From Terriglobia bacterium (GTDB taxonomy: Bacteria > Acidobacteriota > Terriglobia > Bryobacterales > Bryobacteraceae), in assembly GCA_025350105.1 (NCBI GenBank), contig JANXYJ010000111.1, positions 1 to 35,674 on the forward strand: a stretch of DNA of 35,674 bases. The letters are read 5' to 3'. The translations under genes were made by a program, and so were the position numbers. Under the pieces are notes generated by a model, which saw only the letters and a program-made list of their open reading frames with translations, was not told where the DNA came from and did no database searches. The first letter of the stretch is position 1. The number at the start of each line of letters is the position of its first letter. Positions 15,914 through 25,944 of this stretch are shown here, piece after piece.

Positions 15914-16804
15914 ATGCACGCGCCGATATTCGTCCTGTTGTGTACCGGCGTATTCGTTGCTGCCGATAGCGGGATCGTGGGCGCGGTGCAATCCTCTTTC
16001 TCGACCGGAAGCGATGCGCGGGCGATTGCTTTGCTGCAGTCGTATCGGACACAGAAAGGTGTGACGCCGGAATATTTGGAAGCCACTAGTTGGCTTGCTC
16101 GTGCGTACTTCATGTCGCACAATTATCCGCAAGCGGAGGGCCTGTCGCAGGAAGTGTATACGCAGGCGGTGGCTCAAATGAAAACGCGTCCGTTGGATCG
16201 TGAGCCGCACTTGCCGCTGGCGCTGGGGGCGGCGATTGAAGTGGCAGGCGAAACGCTGGCGGCAACGGGTCGGCGCAGCGAAGCGGTGACGTACCTGAAT
16301 GAACAGGCAAAGACATTCGCGGCTACGTCTGTTGCGGCACGAATCCGGAAGAATTTATTGCTGCTGACCTTGGAAGGCAAGCCTGCGCCTGCGTTGGAAG
16401 GTACTGCACTGCCGAAGGGGAAGCCGGCGCTATTGTTTTTCTGGGCGCACTGGTGCCCGGACTGCAAAGCCGAAGCCCCTATTCTGCGGCAGATTTTGGC
16501 CGAGTTTCCAGCGCTGACGATGATCGCTCCGACGCAGCACTATGGGTATGTTGCGGGAGGTGTCGATGCACCGCGCGCGGCGGAGGCTGCTTATATCGAA
16601 CAGGTTCGCGCGAAATATTACACAGCGCTGATTCCTCCGTCGATGCCGGTGAGCGAAAACAATTTTGTGCGCTATGGAGCGAGTACGACTCCGACGATTG
16701 TGTTGGTGGATGGGGCGGGCATTGTGCGGTTGTATCATCCGGGGGCGATGACGTATGCGGAGTTGCGAGGGGCTGTGGCGCGGGTGATGGGCGGAGCGAA
16801 GTAA
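15914..16804 (+). CDS. exported thioredoxin-fold protein with helical-repeat N-terminus
   Basis: A 296-residue protein. The N-terminus (MHAPIFVLLCTGVFVAADS) looks like a signal peptide. Residues about 30-165 are helical, with TPR-like phrases such as ATSWLARAYFMSHNYPQAEG and RRSEAVTYLNEQAK. The C-terminal half is a TlpA-type thioredoxin fold: PALLFFWAHWCPDCKAEAP with the redox pair CPDC at about residues 181-184, and the cis-proline in ASTTPTIVLVD. It is likely periplasmic and acts in thiol reduction or protein repair, target unknown. The start is ATG 15914; TTG 15908 is a two-codon-longer alternative. It lies 7 bases after galU. Confidence 0.8.
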   Translation: MHAPIFVLLCTGVFVAADSGIVGAVQSSFSTGSDARAIALLQSYRTQKGVTPEYLEATSWLARAYFMSHNYPQAEGLSQEVYTQAVAQMKTRPLDREPHLPLALGAAIEVAGETLAATGRRSEAVTYLNEQAKTFAATSVAARIRKNLLLLTLEGKPAPALEGTALPKGKPALLFFWAHWCPDCKAEAPILRQILAEFPALTMIAPTQHYGYVAGGVDAPRAAEAAYIEQVRAKYYTALIPPSMPVSENNFVRYGASTTPTIVLVDGAGIVRLYHPGAMTYAELRGAVARVMGGAK

Positions 16805-17071
16805 CAGACCGCACCGAATTTTCGATCTTCAACTCAGATTTCAGTCTTGCTGGTAACTTCGTGTTCTTGCGCTGCCAGGGGCAGAAGCAAGTCGGTCTCA
16901 CAGCCAGGATTTGTACGCACCAAATGACCAACCCATAAAATCTGCGTTTCTGTCACTTTCCCGTCGGGATCGACCCGGCACTTTGAACGTTTCTTTGATG
17001 GCGGAAAGCAATTGCACCGTTGTGAGCTTCGCACATCCGCTCACCAAACCAATCGCTCCGAAAAAATGCAA
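16805..17071. other. gene-free convergent region
   Basis: No convincing gene. A 66-codon minus-strand reading frame (16834-17034) contains VDPDGKVTETQILWVGHLVR, which looks protein-like, but it lies past the metK terminator, has no evident ribosome site, and does not match a family I recognise. It could be a decayed gene fragment. Confidence 0.4.
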
Positions 17072-17103
17072 CCGCCACCCTTTCGAGTGGCGGTCCTGTT
17101 TTT
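17072..17103. terminator. bidirectional intrinsic terminator
   Basis: CCGCCAC (17072-17078) and GTGGCGG (17087-17093) form a 7-bp GC-rich stem with an 8-base loop. On the plus strand it is followed by a T-rich tract ending in TTTTT, and on the minus strand by six T residues (the A run at 17061-17066). It lies between the convergent thioredoxin-fold gene and metK and can end both transcripts. Confidence 0.8.
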
Positions 17104-17147
17104 AATTCAAGATTCTAATTTAGTGAGGCGGGCAAGCCCGACTCCTA

Positions 17148-18314
17148 CTAGCGGGCTGCCGCGGTTGTCTGGGCCGCTTCCTTCAAGGCCTTGGCCTTGT
17201 CGGTGGCTTCCCAGGTGAAGGTGTCTTCGGTGCGTCCGAAGTGGCCGAAGGCAGCGGTTGCGCGGTAGATCGGGCGGCGCAGTTTCAGCGTATCGATCAT
17301 GCCCTTGGGCGTCAGGATGAAGTTGGCGCGGACGATTTCCACCAGGCGTTCTGCGGAAACCGTGCCGGTGCCGAAGGTGTCCACCAGAACCGAAACCGGT
17401 TCTGCGACACCGATGGCATAAGCCAACTGCACTTCGCAGCGTTGCGCCAATCCAGCGGCGACGATGTTTTTGGCAACGTAACGGGCCATGTAGCAAGCCG
17501 AACGGTCAACCTTCGTCGGATCCTTGCCCGAGAAAGCGCCGCCGCCGTGACGGCCCATACCGCCGTAGGTGTCCACGATGATTTTGCGGCCGGTGAGGCC
17601 GGTATCGCCGTGAGGTCCACCGATGACGAAACGGCCGGTGGGGTTGATGTGATACTTGGTCTGCGAATCCACCATGCTGCCGCCGACGATGGGATCGATG
17701 ATGTACTTCTTCACATCGGCGCGGAGCTGCTCAGTGGCGACATCGTCATCGTGCTGGGTGGAAAGCACGACGGCGTCGATCCGCTTCGGCTTGCCATCGA
17801 CGTATTCGACGGACACCTGGCTTTTGGCATCGGGACGCAAATAGGTGAGCTTGCCATCGCGGCGGACATCGCTCTGCTGGCGGACCAGTTTGTGCGCCAT
17901 CATGATGGGCAACGGCATCAGTTCGGGAGTTTCATCGCAAGCGTAGCCGAACATCAGGCCCTGGTCGCCGGCGCCGCCGGTGTCCACACCCATGGCGATA
18001 TCGGGCGATTGGGTTTGCACGCAATTCAGAATGCCGACGGTTTTGGCGTCATAGCCCATCTTGGAATCGGTGAAGCCGATGTGGGCGATCACTTCGCGCG
18101 CCAGCTTCGGCACGTCGATGATGGCCTTGGTGGTGATTTCACCCGCCACCACGCAAAGGCCGGTGGTAACCAGCGTTTCGCAGGCAACGCGGCTCATCGG
18201 GTCCTGGGCCAATGCAGCGTCGAGAACGGCGTCAGAAATCTGATCCGCCATCTTGTCCGGGTGGCCTTCGCTCACCGATTCGGACGTAAAAATACTTCGT
18301 AGTTTTTCTGCCAT
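17148..18314 (-). CDS. metK: S-adenosylmethionine synthetase
   Basis: A 388-residue enzyme that makes S-adenosylmethionine from methionine and ATP. Signatures seen: [20 protein letters not shown] at the N-terminus, [33 protein letters not shown] and the phosphate loop [17 protein letters not shown]. The chosen start gives [20 protein letters not shown], with an AGGA ribosome site just upstream; an open extension to 18596 runs into ahcY and is a shadow. It follows ahcY by 26 bases on the same strand, so the two form an operon of the methyl cycle. No SAM riboswitch is seen. A bidirectional terminator lies downstream. Confidence 0.97.
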   Translation of the reverse strand: MAEKLRSIFTSESVSEGHPDKMADQISDAVLDAALAQDPMSRVACETLVTTGLCVVAGEITTKAIIDVPKLAREVIAHIGFTDSKMGYDAKTVGILNCVQTQSPDIAMGVDTGGAGDQGLMFGYACDETPELMPLPIMMAHKLVRQQSDVRRDGKLTYLRPDAKSQVSVEYVDGKPKRIDAVVLSTQHDDDVATEQLRADVKKYIIDPIVGGSMVDSQTKYHINPTGRFVIGGPHGDTGLTGRKIIVDTYGGMGRHGGGAFSGKDPTKVDRSACYMARYVAKNIVAAGLAQRCEVQLAYAIGVAEPVSVLVDTFGTGTVSAERLVEIVRANFILTPKGMIDTLKLRRPIYRATAAFGHFGRTEDTFTWEATDKAKALKEAAQTTAAAR

Positions 18315-18340
18315 ATGAAGTCCTAATCCTTTCTGAAATC

Positions 18341-19759
18341 TTAGTAGCGGTAATGATCCGGCTTGTAGGGGCCGTCTTGCGAAACGCCCAGATAGTCGGC
18401 TTGCTTCTTGCTCAGGCGCGTGAGCTTCACGCCAATTTTTTCCAGGTGCAAGCGCGCCACTTCTTCGTCCAGGGCCTTGGGCAAAGTGTATACGCCAACC
18501 TTGTAGGTGTCCTTGTTCCGCCACAGATCCAGCTGCGCCAGGGTTTGGTTGGCAAAGCTGTTGGACATGACGAAGCTGGGATGGCCAGTCGCGCAACCCA
18601 GATTCACCAAGCGGCCTTCGGCCAACATAAAGATGCTGTGCCCGTCGGGGAAGGTGTACATGTCCACCTGTGGTTTGATGTTGGTGCGCTTCACGCCTTT
18701 GTCGTTATTCAGCGGGTCGATCTGGATTTCATTGTCGAAGTGGCCGATGTTGCAGACGATGGCCTGATCCTTCATCTTCGACATATGCTCCAGCGTAATG
18801 ATGTCTACGTTGCCGGTGGTGGTGACGTAAATATCACCGCGGCCCAGCGTATCTTCCACGGTGGTGACTTCGTAGCCTTCCATCGCTGCCTGCAGAGCGT
18901 TGATGGGATCGATCTCGGTAACGATGACGCGAGCACCGAAGCCGCGCAGCGATTGCGCCGAACCCTTGCCCACATCGCCATAGCCGCAGACCACGGCCAC
19001 TTTGCCAGCCACCATGACATCGGTTGCGCGCTTGATCCCGTCGGACAGCGATTCGCGGCAACCATAAAGGTTATCGAACTTGCTCTTGGTGACGGAATCG
19101 TTCACGTTGATCGCAGGCACCAGCAGCTTGCCGTCCTGATGCATCTTATACAGACGATGCACGCCGGTGGTGGTTTCCTCCGAGACGCCGCGCCAGGCCT
19201 TTACAATGGGGCGCCAGTGATTCGGGTTTTCCGCGTGAACTTTCTTCAGCAGATCCTTGATCACCTTTTCTTCGTGGCTCTCGGAAGGAGTATTGACCCA
19301 CTCGCTGCCGTTTTCGAGCTCATAGCCTTTGTGCAGCAGGAGCGTAACGTCGCCGCCGTCGTCGACGACAAGCTCTGGACCTTTGCCGCCCGGGTGAGTG
19401 ACGGCCTGCAGAGTGCACCACCAATATTCTTCGAGCGATTCACCCTTCCAGGCAAACACGGGAACGTTGGCGGCAGCAATGGCGGCCGCGGCATGATCCT
19501 GGGTGGAGAAAATATTGCAACTGGCCCAACGGACCGAAGCGCCCAGGTCAATCAGCGTCTCAATCAAGACGGCGGTCTGAATGGTCATGTGCAGCGAGCC
19601 GGTGACGCGGACGCCCTTCAGCGGCTTGCCTACGGCGTACTTGCGGCGGATGGACATCAGCCCCGGCATTTCGCTTTCGGCGATGGAAATTTCTTTACGG
19701 CCCCAATCGGCCAGAGACATATCGGCGACTTTGAAGTCGGTGATGGTAGCAGTACTCAT
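18341..19759 (-). CDS. ahcY: adenosylhomocysteinase
   Basis: A 472-residue NAD-dependent enzyme that splits S-adenosylhomocysteine to adenosine and homocysteine, removing the inhibitor of methyltransferases. Seen: [18 protein letters not shown] near the N-terminus, the catalytic stretch [14 protein letters not shown], the NAD-binding [30 protein letters not shown], and the conserved C-terminus KPDHYRY, whose Lys and Tyr contact NAD in the neighbouring subunit. A strong AAGGAG lies 6 bases before the ATG. It is first in the ahcY-metK operon. The 100-base gap to the divergent ArsR-methyltransferase gene contains AT-rich inverted repeats that are probable operator sites. Confidence 0.97.
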   Translation of the reverse strand: MSTATITDFKVADMSLADWGRKEISIAESEMPGLMSIRRKYAVGKPLKGVRVTGSLHMTIQTAVLIETLIDLGASVRWASCNIFSTQDHAAAAIAAANVPVFAWKGESLEEYWWCTLQAVTHPGGKGPELVVDDGGDVTLLLHKGYELENGSEWVNTPSESHEEKVIKDLLKKVHAENPNHWRPIVKAWRGVSEETTTGVHRLYKMHQDGKLLVPAINVNDSVTKSKFDNLYGCRESLSDGIKRATDVMVAGKVAVVCGYGDVGKGSAQSLRGFGARVIVTEIDPINALQAAMEGYEVTTVEDTLGRGDIYVTTTGNVDIITLEHMSKMKDQAIVCNIGHFDNEIQIDPLNNDKGVKRTNIKPQVDMYTFPDGHSIFMLAEGRLVNLGCATGHPSFVMSNSFANQTLAQLDLWRNKDTYKVGVYTLPKALDEEVARLHLEKIGVKLTRLSKKQADYLGVSQDGPYKPDHYRY

Positions 19760-19810
19760 TCGATCTCCTTCTTAGGAATTTTGGCGAAAACAAGCGACTA
19801 GCTGAGTAGA

Positions 19811-19848
19811 CATGTATCTACGAATCTAGATATGTTGATATATTAGAA
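19811..19848. promoter_or_regulatory. AT-rich inverted repeats in the ahcY / ArsR-methyltransferase divergent promoter
   Basis: TATCTA (19815-19820) and TAGATA (19827-19832) form a perfect 6-bp inverted repeat with a 6-base spacer. It is widened imperfectly by ACAT on the left and ATGT on the right. A second overlapping imperfect palindrome combines TCTAGATAT with ATATATTAGA. TATATT could serve as the -10 for the plus-strand gene, giving a very short leader. The position fits an operator for the adjacent ArsR-type regulator. Confidence 0.5.
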
Positions 19849-19859
19849 CATCGAAACCC

Positions 19860-20798
19860 ATGCCGTCAATGCTGCAAAATCTTCGCCTACTGGCCGATCC
19901 CAGCCGCCTGCGCATTCTGCTGTTGTTGGAACGCGAAGAGCTCTCCGTGGCCGAATTGCAGGAGATTCTCAGCATGGGGCAAAGCCGTATTTCCACGCAT
20001 CTTTCGCAGATGAAGCACGCAGGACTGGTCGAAGACCGGCGCAGCGGCAAGAGCATTTTGTACCGGATGGTGCATCGCAAGGCGGGCGAAGCCAAGCCAT
20101 TCGCGCAGCTACTGGAAGTGCTGCGGACAGCGGCGGCGGAGATCCCAGAAGCCGAAAATGACGCGGAGTCGTTGCGGCTGGCCATGCGCAGACGGCAGGA
20201 CCGTGTGCGCGCCTACTTCGACGAATTGGCCGGCAAATTTGGCCGCCACTATGTGCCCGGACGTAGCTGGGAAGGACTGGCAGAAACACTGCTGACACTG
20301 ATGCCGGCATTAGTAATCGCGGATCTGGGCGCGGGCGAGGGAACCTTTTCTCAATTGCTGGCCAGACGCGCGAAGAAAGTAATCGCCATCGACAATGCGG
20401 AAAAGGTGGTGGAATATGGCTCCGCTTTGGCGCGCAAGCATGGCGTGAAGAATCTGGAATATCGGCTGGGCGATATCGAAAACATTCCCATCAAAAACGA
20501 TACGGTAGACTTGGCGTTCTTCAGCCAGGCGCTGCATCATGCCACCCACCCGGGACGCGCGGTGGCGGAGGCTTACCGCATCGTGAAGCCCGGTGGGCGG
20601 ATCGTGATTCTGGATCTACTACGCCACAACTATAATGAGGCGCGTGAGCTGTATGCGGACGTGTGGCTGGGATTCACTGAACTCGAAGTAAGCCGTTTTT
20701 TGCGCGAGAACGGGTTCAAAAAGATCGAATCGTCCATTGTGCATCGCGAAGCGGAGTCGCCCCACTTCGAGACGCTGCTGGCTATGGGAGAAAAGTAG
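19860..20798 (+). CDS. ArsR-family regulator fused to a SAM-dependent methyltransferase-like domain (SahR-like)
   Basis: A 312-residue protein. Residues 1-90 are an ArsR winged helix: LRLLADPSRLRILLLLEREE, SVAELQEIL, then GQSRISTHLSQMKHAGLVED and the wing RRSGKSILYRM. Residues about 130-260 are a class I methyltransferase-type domain: VIADLGAGEGTFSQLLARRA, IAIDNAEKVVEYGS, DIENIPIKNDTVDLAFFSQA and RIVKPGGRIVILDLLRH. Many ArsR-methyltransferase fusions exist. The SahR type uses the second domain to sense S-adenosylhomocysteine and control the methionine cycle (as I recall). Divergence from ahcY-metK supports that role here by inference. No ribosome site precedes ATG 19860, so it may be leaderless or start at ATG 19869. 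Confidence 0.88.
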   Translation: MPSMLQNLRLLADPSRLRILLLLEREELSVAELQEILSMGQSRISTHLSQMKHAGLVEDRRSGKSILYRMVHRKAGEAKPFAQLLEVLRTAAAEIPEAENDAESLRLAMRRRQDRVRAYFDELAGKFGRHYVPGRSWEGLAETLLTLMPALVIADLGAGEGTFSQLLARRAKKVIAIDNAEKVVEYGSALARKHGVKNLEYRLGDIENIPIKNDTVDLAFFSQALHHATHPGRAVAEAYRIVKPGGRIVILDLLRHNYNEARELYADVWLGFTELEVSRFLRENGFKKIESSIVHREAESPHFETLLAMGEK

Positions 20799-20799
20799 T

Positions 20800-21201
20800 T
20801 CAATCTAATTCCCACGTTCTGAACTCACATTGATGACGAGCAAGGTCGACGCGTCTCCCAACAAACGTTACACCTTCCAACTTCAGGCGGAGTTTTTGTT
20901 CTGCACCCGCGGCGCCCGGCAATTTGATTTCACCACCAGCCCCCAGAACACGCTGCCAAGGCAGTTCACCGGGCGCAACGGTGTGTAGCAGATTAGCGAC
21001 GGCCCGATGATACCGCGGATACCCTGCGGCCGCGGCCACCTGCCCGTAACTGGCCACTTTGCCCCTGGCAATAGACTTGATCACGCGCGTAAACGCCTCA
21101 TCGCGAGCCTGACTCTTGCGCATTCCGTCTTTCAGGATGCGGCGATCCAGGTCGCTGCGCCATTGCTCAGGTGATTGCGTTTTTTGGGGGCGCGCGGACA
21201 T
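20800..21201 (-). CDS. alkyltransferase-like protein (MGMT family, no catalytic cysteine)
   Basis: A 133-residue protein with the DNA-binding domain of O6-alkylguanine-DNA alkyltransferase: FTRVIKSIARGKVASYGQVA, then RAVANLLHT. The usual PCHR active site reads PWQR (residues 81-84), with tryptophan in place of the reactive cysteine. That makes it an ATL protein, which binds O6-alkylguanine lesions and directs them to nucleotide excision repair rather than removing the alkyl group (family knowledge). It is longer than many ATLs by a 30-residue basic N-terminus; Met27 is an alternative start. It converges with the ArsR-methyltransferase gene and diverges from the ABC exporter across 29 bases. 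Confidence 0.88.
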   Translation of the reverse strand: MSARPQKTQSPEQWRSDLDRRILKDGMRKSQARDEAFTRVIKSIARGKVASYGQVAAAAGYPRYHRAVANLLHTVAPGELPWQRVLGAGGEIKLPGAAGAEQKLRLKLEGVTFVGRRVDLARHQCEFRTWELD

Positions 21202-21230
21202 CTCTTATCAACATACGACAATAGAAGCAC

Positions 21231-23045
21231 ATGGCGATTCTGTATTCCTACTTGAAGCACTATTGGAAACTGGTGGCGGCGGCCTTGGTGCTGGCTGCGA
21301 TCAATCAAGTCTTCTCTTTGTTGGACCCTTTGATCTTCCGGCATATCATCGATTCCTACGCTACGCGATACAAAGAATACTCGAGTGCGCAATTCATTCG
21401 AGGGGTAAGCCTGCTGTTGTTGGCCGCGGTCGGCGTGGCGTTTGTATCGCGCGTGGCCAAGAATTTTCAAGACTACTATGTAAACGTCATCACGCAGCGG
21501 GTGGGAGCAAGTCTTTACACCGATGGCATCCGGCATTCGCTGGAACTGCCTTACACTTTATTTGAAGATCAACGCAGTGGCGAGACTCTTGGCAAGCTGC
21601 AAAAAGTTCGTACGGATGTGGAGAAACTGATTGCGCTGGCGGTGAACCTGGCGTTCACCACGCTGATTGGTTTGGTGTTCGTGCTGTTTTATGCGGCGAA
21701 CGTGCATTGGTCGGTGGGCCCAGCATACTTATTGACCGTGCCTCTGCTGGGCGGATTGAGTTCCCTGCTCAGCCGCAAAATCAAAGAAGTACAAAAGCAA
21801 ATCGTTCGCGAAACGACTGCGCTGGCGGGAGCAACCACGGAGTCGCTCCGCAACATCGAACTGGTGAAGAGCCTTGGCCTTGCCCAGCAGGAGATTGAAC
21901 GGCTGAATTCGACGACGGCGAAAATCTTGAAGTTGGAGCTGAAAAAGGTCCGCTATTTGCGCAGCTTGAGTTTTGTACAAGGGACCTGCGTGAACCTGCT
22001 GCGGACGTCGATTCTCTTTCTGATGCTATACCTGATTTTTACGCAGCGCATCAGCGTGGGACAGTTCTTTTCTTTGTTTATCTATTCCTTCTTTATCTTT
22101 GGGCCGCTGCAGGAATTGGGCAACGTGATCAACGTCTATCGCGAAACCGAAGCTTCGCTGGCAAACTTCGAGGACTTGCTGAAGCTGCCGGTGCAGCCGA
22201 AGCCAGAGAATCCGATAGCGCTGAGCTCCCTGCAAACCTTGCGTTTTGACGACGTGACGTTCCAGCATCAATCGGCAAATAGCCCAGCGTTGAGCGGCAT
22301 TTCGTTTCAGGTGGAGCGGGGCGAGACCATTGCATTCGTCGGTCCCTCGGGGTCCGGGAAAACTACACTGGTGAAATTGTTAGTGGGACTGTATTCGCCC
22401 AAAACCGGGCACATTTTCTACAACGGGACGCCGGAAAACCAAATTGCGATTGAAGATTTGCGCGAGCGCATCGGTTTCGTGACCCAGGACGCGCAATTGT
22501 TTTCGGGATCGATACGAGAAAACTTGCAATTTGTCCGGCCCAACGCAACCGACGCCGAATGTTTGCAGGTTCTGCAGCAGGCCGCGGTGGACGGATTACT
22601 GAAGCGTGCCGATCGCGGTTTGGACACCATGATTGGCGAAGGCGGTGTAAAGGTTTCCGGCGGAGAAAAGCAGCGCTTGTCGATCGCCCGCGCACTTCTG
22701 CGTCGACCGGAACTGATGGTGTTTGACGAAGCAACGTCGTCACTCGATTCGCTGACCGAAGAGGAAATCAGCCAGACCATTCGCGATGTAGCTGCAACCC
22801 GCGATGCCATCACCATTCTCATTGCGCATCGGTTATCGACGGTGCTGCATGCCGATTGTATCTATGTATTGGAGCGCGGCCGCATTGCGGAATCGGGAAG
22901 ACACGACGAACTGCTAGCCAACAAGGGCTTGTACTACGCGATGTGGCGACAACAGGTGGGAGAAGGACGGGAGTACTTGGGAAACGGAGCTCCGTCGATC
23001 ACGACGCCCCGCCTCCCGTTGGAAACAGCTGTCAGGCCCAGCTAA
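21231..23045 (+). CDS. ABC exporter, fused permease and ATP-binding protein
   Basis: A 604-residue half-transporter. Residues about 1-320 hold the six-helix exporter domain (for example [56 protein letters not shown]). The ATPase domain follows: Walker [11 protein letters not shown] (about 371-380), Q-loop [11 protein letters not shown], signature [11 protein letters not shown], Walker [14 protein letters not shown] and H-loop IAHRLST. The canonical LSGGQ reads VSGGE. It probably works as a homodimer exporting a lipid, peptide or drug; the substrate cannot be read from sequence. The start is ATG 21231. Its 3' end overlaps the convergent iorB gene by 14 bases. Confidence 0.93.
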   Translation: MAILYSYLKHYWKLVAAALVLAAINQVFSLLDPLIFRHIIDSYATRYKEYSSAQFIRGVSLLLLAAVGVAFVSRVAKNFQDYYVNVITQRVGASLYTDGIRHSLELPYTLFEDQRSGETLGKLQKVRTDVEKLIALAVNLAFTTLIGLVFVLFYAANVHWSVGPAYLLTVPLLGGLSSLLSRKIKEVQKQIVRETTALAGATTESLRNIELVKSLGLAQQEIERLNSTTAKILKLELKKVRYLRSLSFVQGTCVNLLRTSILFLMLYLIFTQRISVGQFFSLFIYSFFIFGPLQELGNVINVYRETEASLANFEDLLKLPVQPKPENPIALSSLQTLRFDDVTFQHQSANSPALSGISFQVERGETIAFVGPSGSGKTTLVKLLVGLYSPKTGHIFYNGTPENQIAIEDLRERIGFVTQDAQLFSGSIRENLQFVRPNATDAECLQVLQQAAVDGLLKRADRGLDTMIGEGGVKVSGGEKQRLSIARALLRRPELMVFDEATSSLDSLTEEEISQTIRDVAATRDAITILIAHRLSTVLHADCIYVLERGRIAESGRHDELLANKGLYYAMWRQQVGEGREYLGNGAPSITTPRLPLETAVRPS

Positions 23046-25257
23046 AGCCGTGCTTGGACAAAGGCAGCGAGCGGAAGCGCTTGCCCGTGGCTGTAAACAG
23101 CGCATTGGCGATCGCGGGAGCCACCGGCGGCATGGCTGGTTCACCCAATCCGGTGGGCGGATTGTTGGTCTTCAGGAAATGCACTTCAATTTCCGGCGGC
23201 GCTTGAATCAGGCGCGTGGGCGGATATTGATGGAAATTGGTGTTGGTAACGCGGCCCTTCTCCACGTTGATTTCCCAGGCCATGGCGTGGCTCATCCCCT
23301 CAATCACGCCGCCTTGGCACATGTTCTCGGCGGAACTGGGGTTGACGATCTGGCTGCCAATATCGCCCACCACGTATACCTTGTGGATCTTCACCTTGTT
23401 GCCTTCCACGCTCAGATCAACCACGTGTGCGAAGTAGCCGCGGTGGCTGAATTGGAAAGCGGTACCCATGGCGCGGCCTTTGGGCAAAGTCTTCTTACCC
23501 CAACCGGAGACATCGCGGACTTTTTCGACGACGCCGCGCATGCGCTCGGCGTCAAATTCGAAGCCAGCGGGCATGGGCGTGGGATTGGTGTTGGTGATTT
23601 TCGGGTTCGACAGCATCGCCAGGCGAAACTCGATGGGATCCTTGCCGGCGGCGTGGGCCAGTTCATCAATGAAGCTTTGGATGACGAAGCAGGTTGCGTT
23701 GGTGCGCGGCGCACGCATGGCGAACGTCGGCACGCCGTTGTGCATGGTGCTGGCCTGGTACTGGAAGTTATTCACGAAGCCGCCCGGAAATTCATTGGGA
23801 GCCATCTGCGCTTCGTTCGGAATCTTTTTGTCATCGCCAAACGTGACGAAGTGGGTCTTCCAAGCCACCAGCTTGCCGGAATTATCCAAACCGCCCTTCA
23901 TGTAGTGATAGCCTGCGGGACGATAATGATCGTGCTGCATATCGTCTTCGCGGGTCCACAGAAGTTTTACGGGCTGGCCCACCACTTTAGCAATCCACGC
24001 CGCTTCCATGGCGTAATCGTTGGTTAAGCGGCGGCCAAAACCACCGCCAGTACGCATTAAATGCCAGGTAATGTTTTCCTGCGGGATCTTCATCTCCGCA
24101 GCCACCTGGGTGCGGCCGGCCATGGGAGTCTGGCTGGGTGCCCACAGTTCCAGTTTGTCGCCGTCCCACTTAGCCAGGCAATTTTCAGGCTCTAGCGGAG
24201 CGTGCGAAAGGAACGGATAAGAATAGGCCGCGTCCACCACTTTTGCTCCAGCCAATGCTTTCTCGGCATCGCCATCCACACGTACGTCGAACGCAGCGGG
24301 ACCTTTCGAAAGTTCATCGGCTTTGGCCTGGAATCCAACGCTGCTTTGCGCTACCGTTGGACCTTCGTCCCAAACCACCTTCAGCCTTTTGCGCGCGGTG
24401 TTGGCCTGATACCAGCTATCGGCGACGATGGCCACACCTGGCATCAATCCGGTCAGCACATCCGTACCCTCGACGATGAAAGCGTGCTTCACGCCCGGCA
24501 TAGCTTTGATCTCGTCGAAATTCGCGCTCATCGGTTTGCCGGCAAACACCGGGCACTTTTGATACACCGCCCACAGCATGTTGGGTACGGTGAAATCGAT
24601 GGAGAAGATGGGCTTGCCCGTTACGATAGGATTTATATCGTAGTTGTGAATGGGCTGGCCGATGATCTTATAATCCTTCGGATCCTTGGGCGTGACGGTT
24701 TTCTGATCGGGCGGCGTCATCGTGGCAACCTTCGCGGCGAACGAACCGTAAGTGGCCGTCTTGCCCGACGCCCGGTGCATCACTTTACCGGACCCTGTTG
24801 AGATTTCAGAGGCCGGTACTTTCCATTCTTCCGCGGCGGCGTTGACGAACATGGCGCGGCCGGCGGCGGCCATCTTGCGAATCGGGTCCCAGTTGGTGGG
24901 CAGCGCGGTGCTGCCGCCGGCCACTTGAGGGCCGTATTTGACGGTGTCGAGATCGCCCTGCACGATGCGAACGTCTTTCCAGTCGACATCCAACTCATCG
25001 GCGATGATCATCGGCAAAGTGGTCTTGATGCTTTGGCCGATTTCGGGATTCTTCGCAACGATGGTGAAGACGTTATCTCGCGAAACGGTGATAAAGTTTT
25101 GCGGGGACCACTGGGCCGGCGGCGCACCGGGTGCTTGCGCGTACAGCGAAGAGCTTGGGCTATCGAGAAATCCCAGCATCACTCCGCCACCGGCGACGGC
25201 CGAGACCCGCAACAGGAAGGAACGGCGGTTAATGTCGTTTTTAGTAATGTTTTTCAT
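23032..25257 (-). CDS. iorB: isoquinoline 1-oxidoreductase-type molybdopterin-binding subunit (large)
   Basis: A 741-residue member of the xanthine dehydrogenase superfamily, IorB type. A twin-arginine signal is evident ([20 protein letters not shown]), so the folded cofactor enzyme is exported to the periplasm with its small subunit. Further motifs: [76 protein letters not shown] and a C-terminal [19 protein letters not shown] carrying the conserved catalytic-type Glu. It would hydroxylate or oxidise an N-heterocycle or aldehyde; the exact substrate is unknown. It starts 15 bases after iorA with a strong AAGGAGG. No cytochrome or XdhC-type maturation gene is adjacent. The 3' end overlaps the ABC gene. 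Confidence 0.92.
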   Translation of the reverse strand: MKNITKNDINRRSFLLRVSAVAGGGVMLGFLDSPSSSLYAQAPGAPPAQWSPQNFITVSRDNVFTIVAKNPEIGQSIKTTLPMIIADELDVDWKDVRIVQGDLDTVKYGPQVAGGSTALPTNWDPIRKMAAAGRAMFVNAAAEEWKVPASEISTGSGKVMHRASGKTATYGSFAAKVATMTPPDQKTVTPKDPKDYKIIGQPIHNYDINPIVTGKPIFSIDFTVPNMLWAVYQKCPVFAGKPMSANFDEIKAMPGVKHAFIVEGTDVLTGLMPGVAIVADSWYQANTARKRLKVVWDEGPTVAQSSVGFQAKADELSKGPAAFDVRVDGDAEKALAGAKVVDAAYSYPFLSHAPLEPENCLAKWDGDKLELWAPSQTPMAGRTQVAAEMKIPQENITWHLMRTGGGFGRRLTNDYAMEAAWIAKVVGQPVKLLWTREDDMQHDHYRPAGYHYMKGGLDNSGKLVAWKTHFVTFGDDKKIPNEAQMAPNEFPGGFVNNFQYQASTMHNGVPTFAMRAPRTNATCFVIQSFIDELAHAAGKDPIEFRLAMLSNPKITNTNPTPMPAGFEFDAERMRGVVEKVRDVSGWGKKTLPKGRAMGTAFQFSHRGYFAHVVDLSVEGNKVKIHKVYVVGDIGSQIVNPSSAENMCQGGVIEGMSHAMAWEINVEKGRVTNTNFHQYPPTRLIQAPPEIEVHFLKTNNPPTGLGEPAMPPVAPAIANALFTATGKRFRSLPLSKHGFSWA

Positions 25258-25272
25258 GACTGGCCTCCTTAT

Positions 25273-25770
25273 TTAACGGCTCGCCGTTTCTACCGGCTTC
25301 TTGGTCTGAACACTGGAACTGGCAATGGTGGCCGCTTTGTGAATGGCCTGGCGGATGCGCAGGTAGGTCCCACAGCGGCACAAGTTGCCGTTCATGGCTT
25401 TATCGATATCGGCATCGCTGGGCTTGGGGTTGGAAGCCAGCAGTGCGGAGGCCGACATCATCTGTCCGGCCTGACAATAGCCGCATTGCGGAACGTCCAG
25501 TTCCATCCAGGCTTGTTGCACCGGATGCGAACCGTCCACCGAAAGTCCTTCAATGGTGGTCACCGCCGCGTCCACTTTCGAAACCAAAGTCTGGCAGGAA
25601 CGCACTGGCTTGCCGCCCACATGCACTGTGCAGGCGCCGCACAGTCCGGCGCCACAGCCGAACTTGGTGCCTTTGTAGTTCAGAACGTCGCGCAGAACCC
25701 ACAGCAGGGGCATTTCCGCGGGGACGTCGGCAGTCAGCAACTTGCCGTTTACCGTCAGCTTGTAAGCCAT
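25273..25770 (-). CDS. iorA: isoquinoline 1-oxidoreductase-type [2Fe-2S] subunit (small)
   Basis: A 165-residue iron-sulfur protein that passes electrons from the molybdenum site of IorB. The plant-ferredoxin-type cluster motif is [18 protein letters not shown] with the fourth cysteine in PVRSC. The second cluster is in [10 protein letters not shown] and [17 protein letters not shown]. Both four-cysteine sets are complete. It has no signal of its own and would be exported with IorB by the Tat pathway. It is first in the iorA-iorB operon, with GGAG 8 bases before the ATG. The 174 bases upstream contain no clear promoter. Confidence 0.95.
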   Translation of the reverse strand: MAYKLTVNGKLLTADVPAEMPLLWVLRDVLNYKGTKFGCGAGLCGACTVHVGGKPVRSCQTLVSKVDAAVTTIEGLSVDGSHPVQQAWMELDVPQCGYCQAGQMMSASALLASNPKPSDADIDKAMNGNLCRCGTYLRIRQAIHKAATIASSSVQTKKPVETASR

Positions 25771-25944
25771 ATGGTTTGCTCCAGAGAATTTGAAAATCGT
25801 GCTTTGACTTTTTGCACCCTGGTTGCCAGTCGTTATCTAAAGACGAATTCTGGACAAACAACCCCCAAAATACCAAAGTCGGGGCCAGCGTATCATTGCG
25901 CGCAAAGCGAAGTCAAGCGCTGCCGGCAACTCAGTGCCAGCAGA

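Noticed and set aside
17241-18302. 353-codon plus-strand open frame opposite metK
   Set aside because: Shadow of metK with no ribosome site or recognisable domain.
18315-18596. N-terminal extension of metK into ahcY
   Set aside because: The family begins at [20 protein letters not shown]; the extension is read from the ahcY 3' end in another frame.
18353-19801. 482-codon plus-strand open frame opposite ahcY
   Set aside because: It mirrors ahcY along its full length. Long antisense frames are expected with this codon use.
19760-19859. SAM or SAH riboswitch before ahcY-metK
   Set aside because: The leader is too short and shows no paired helices typical of those riboswitches. The AT-rich inverted repeats fit a protein operator better.
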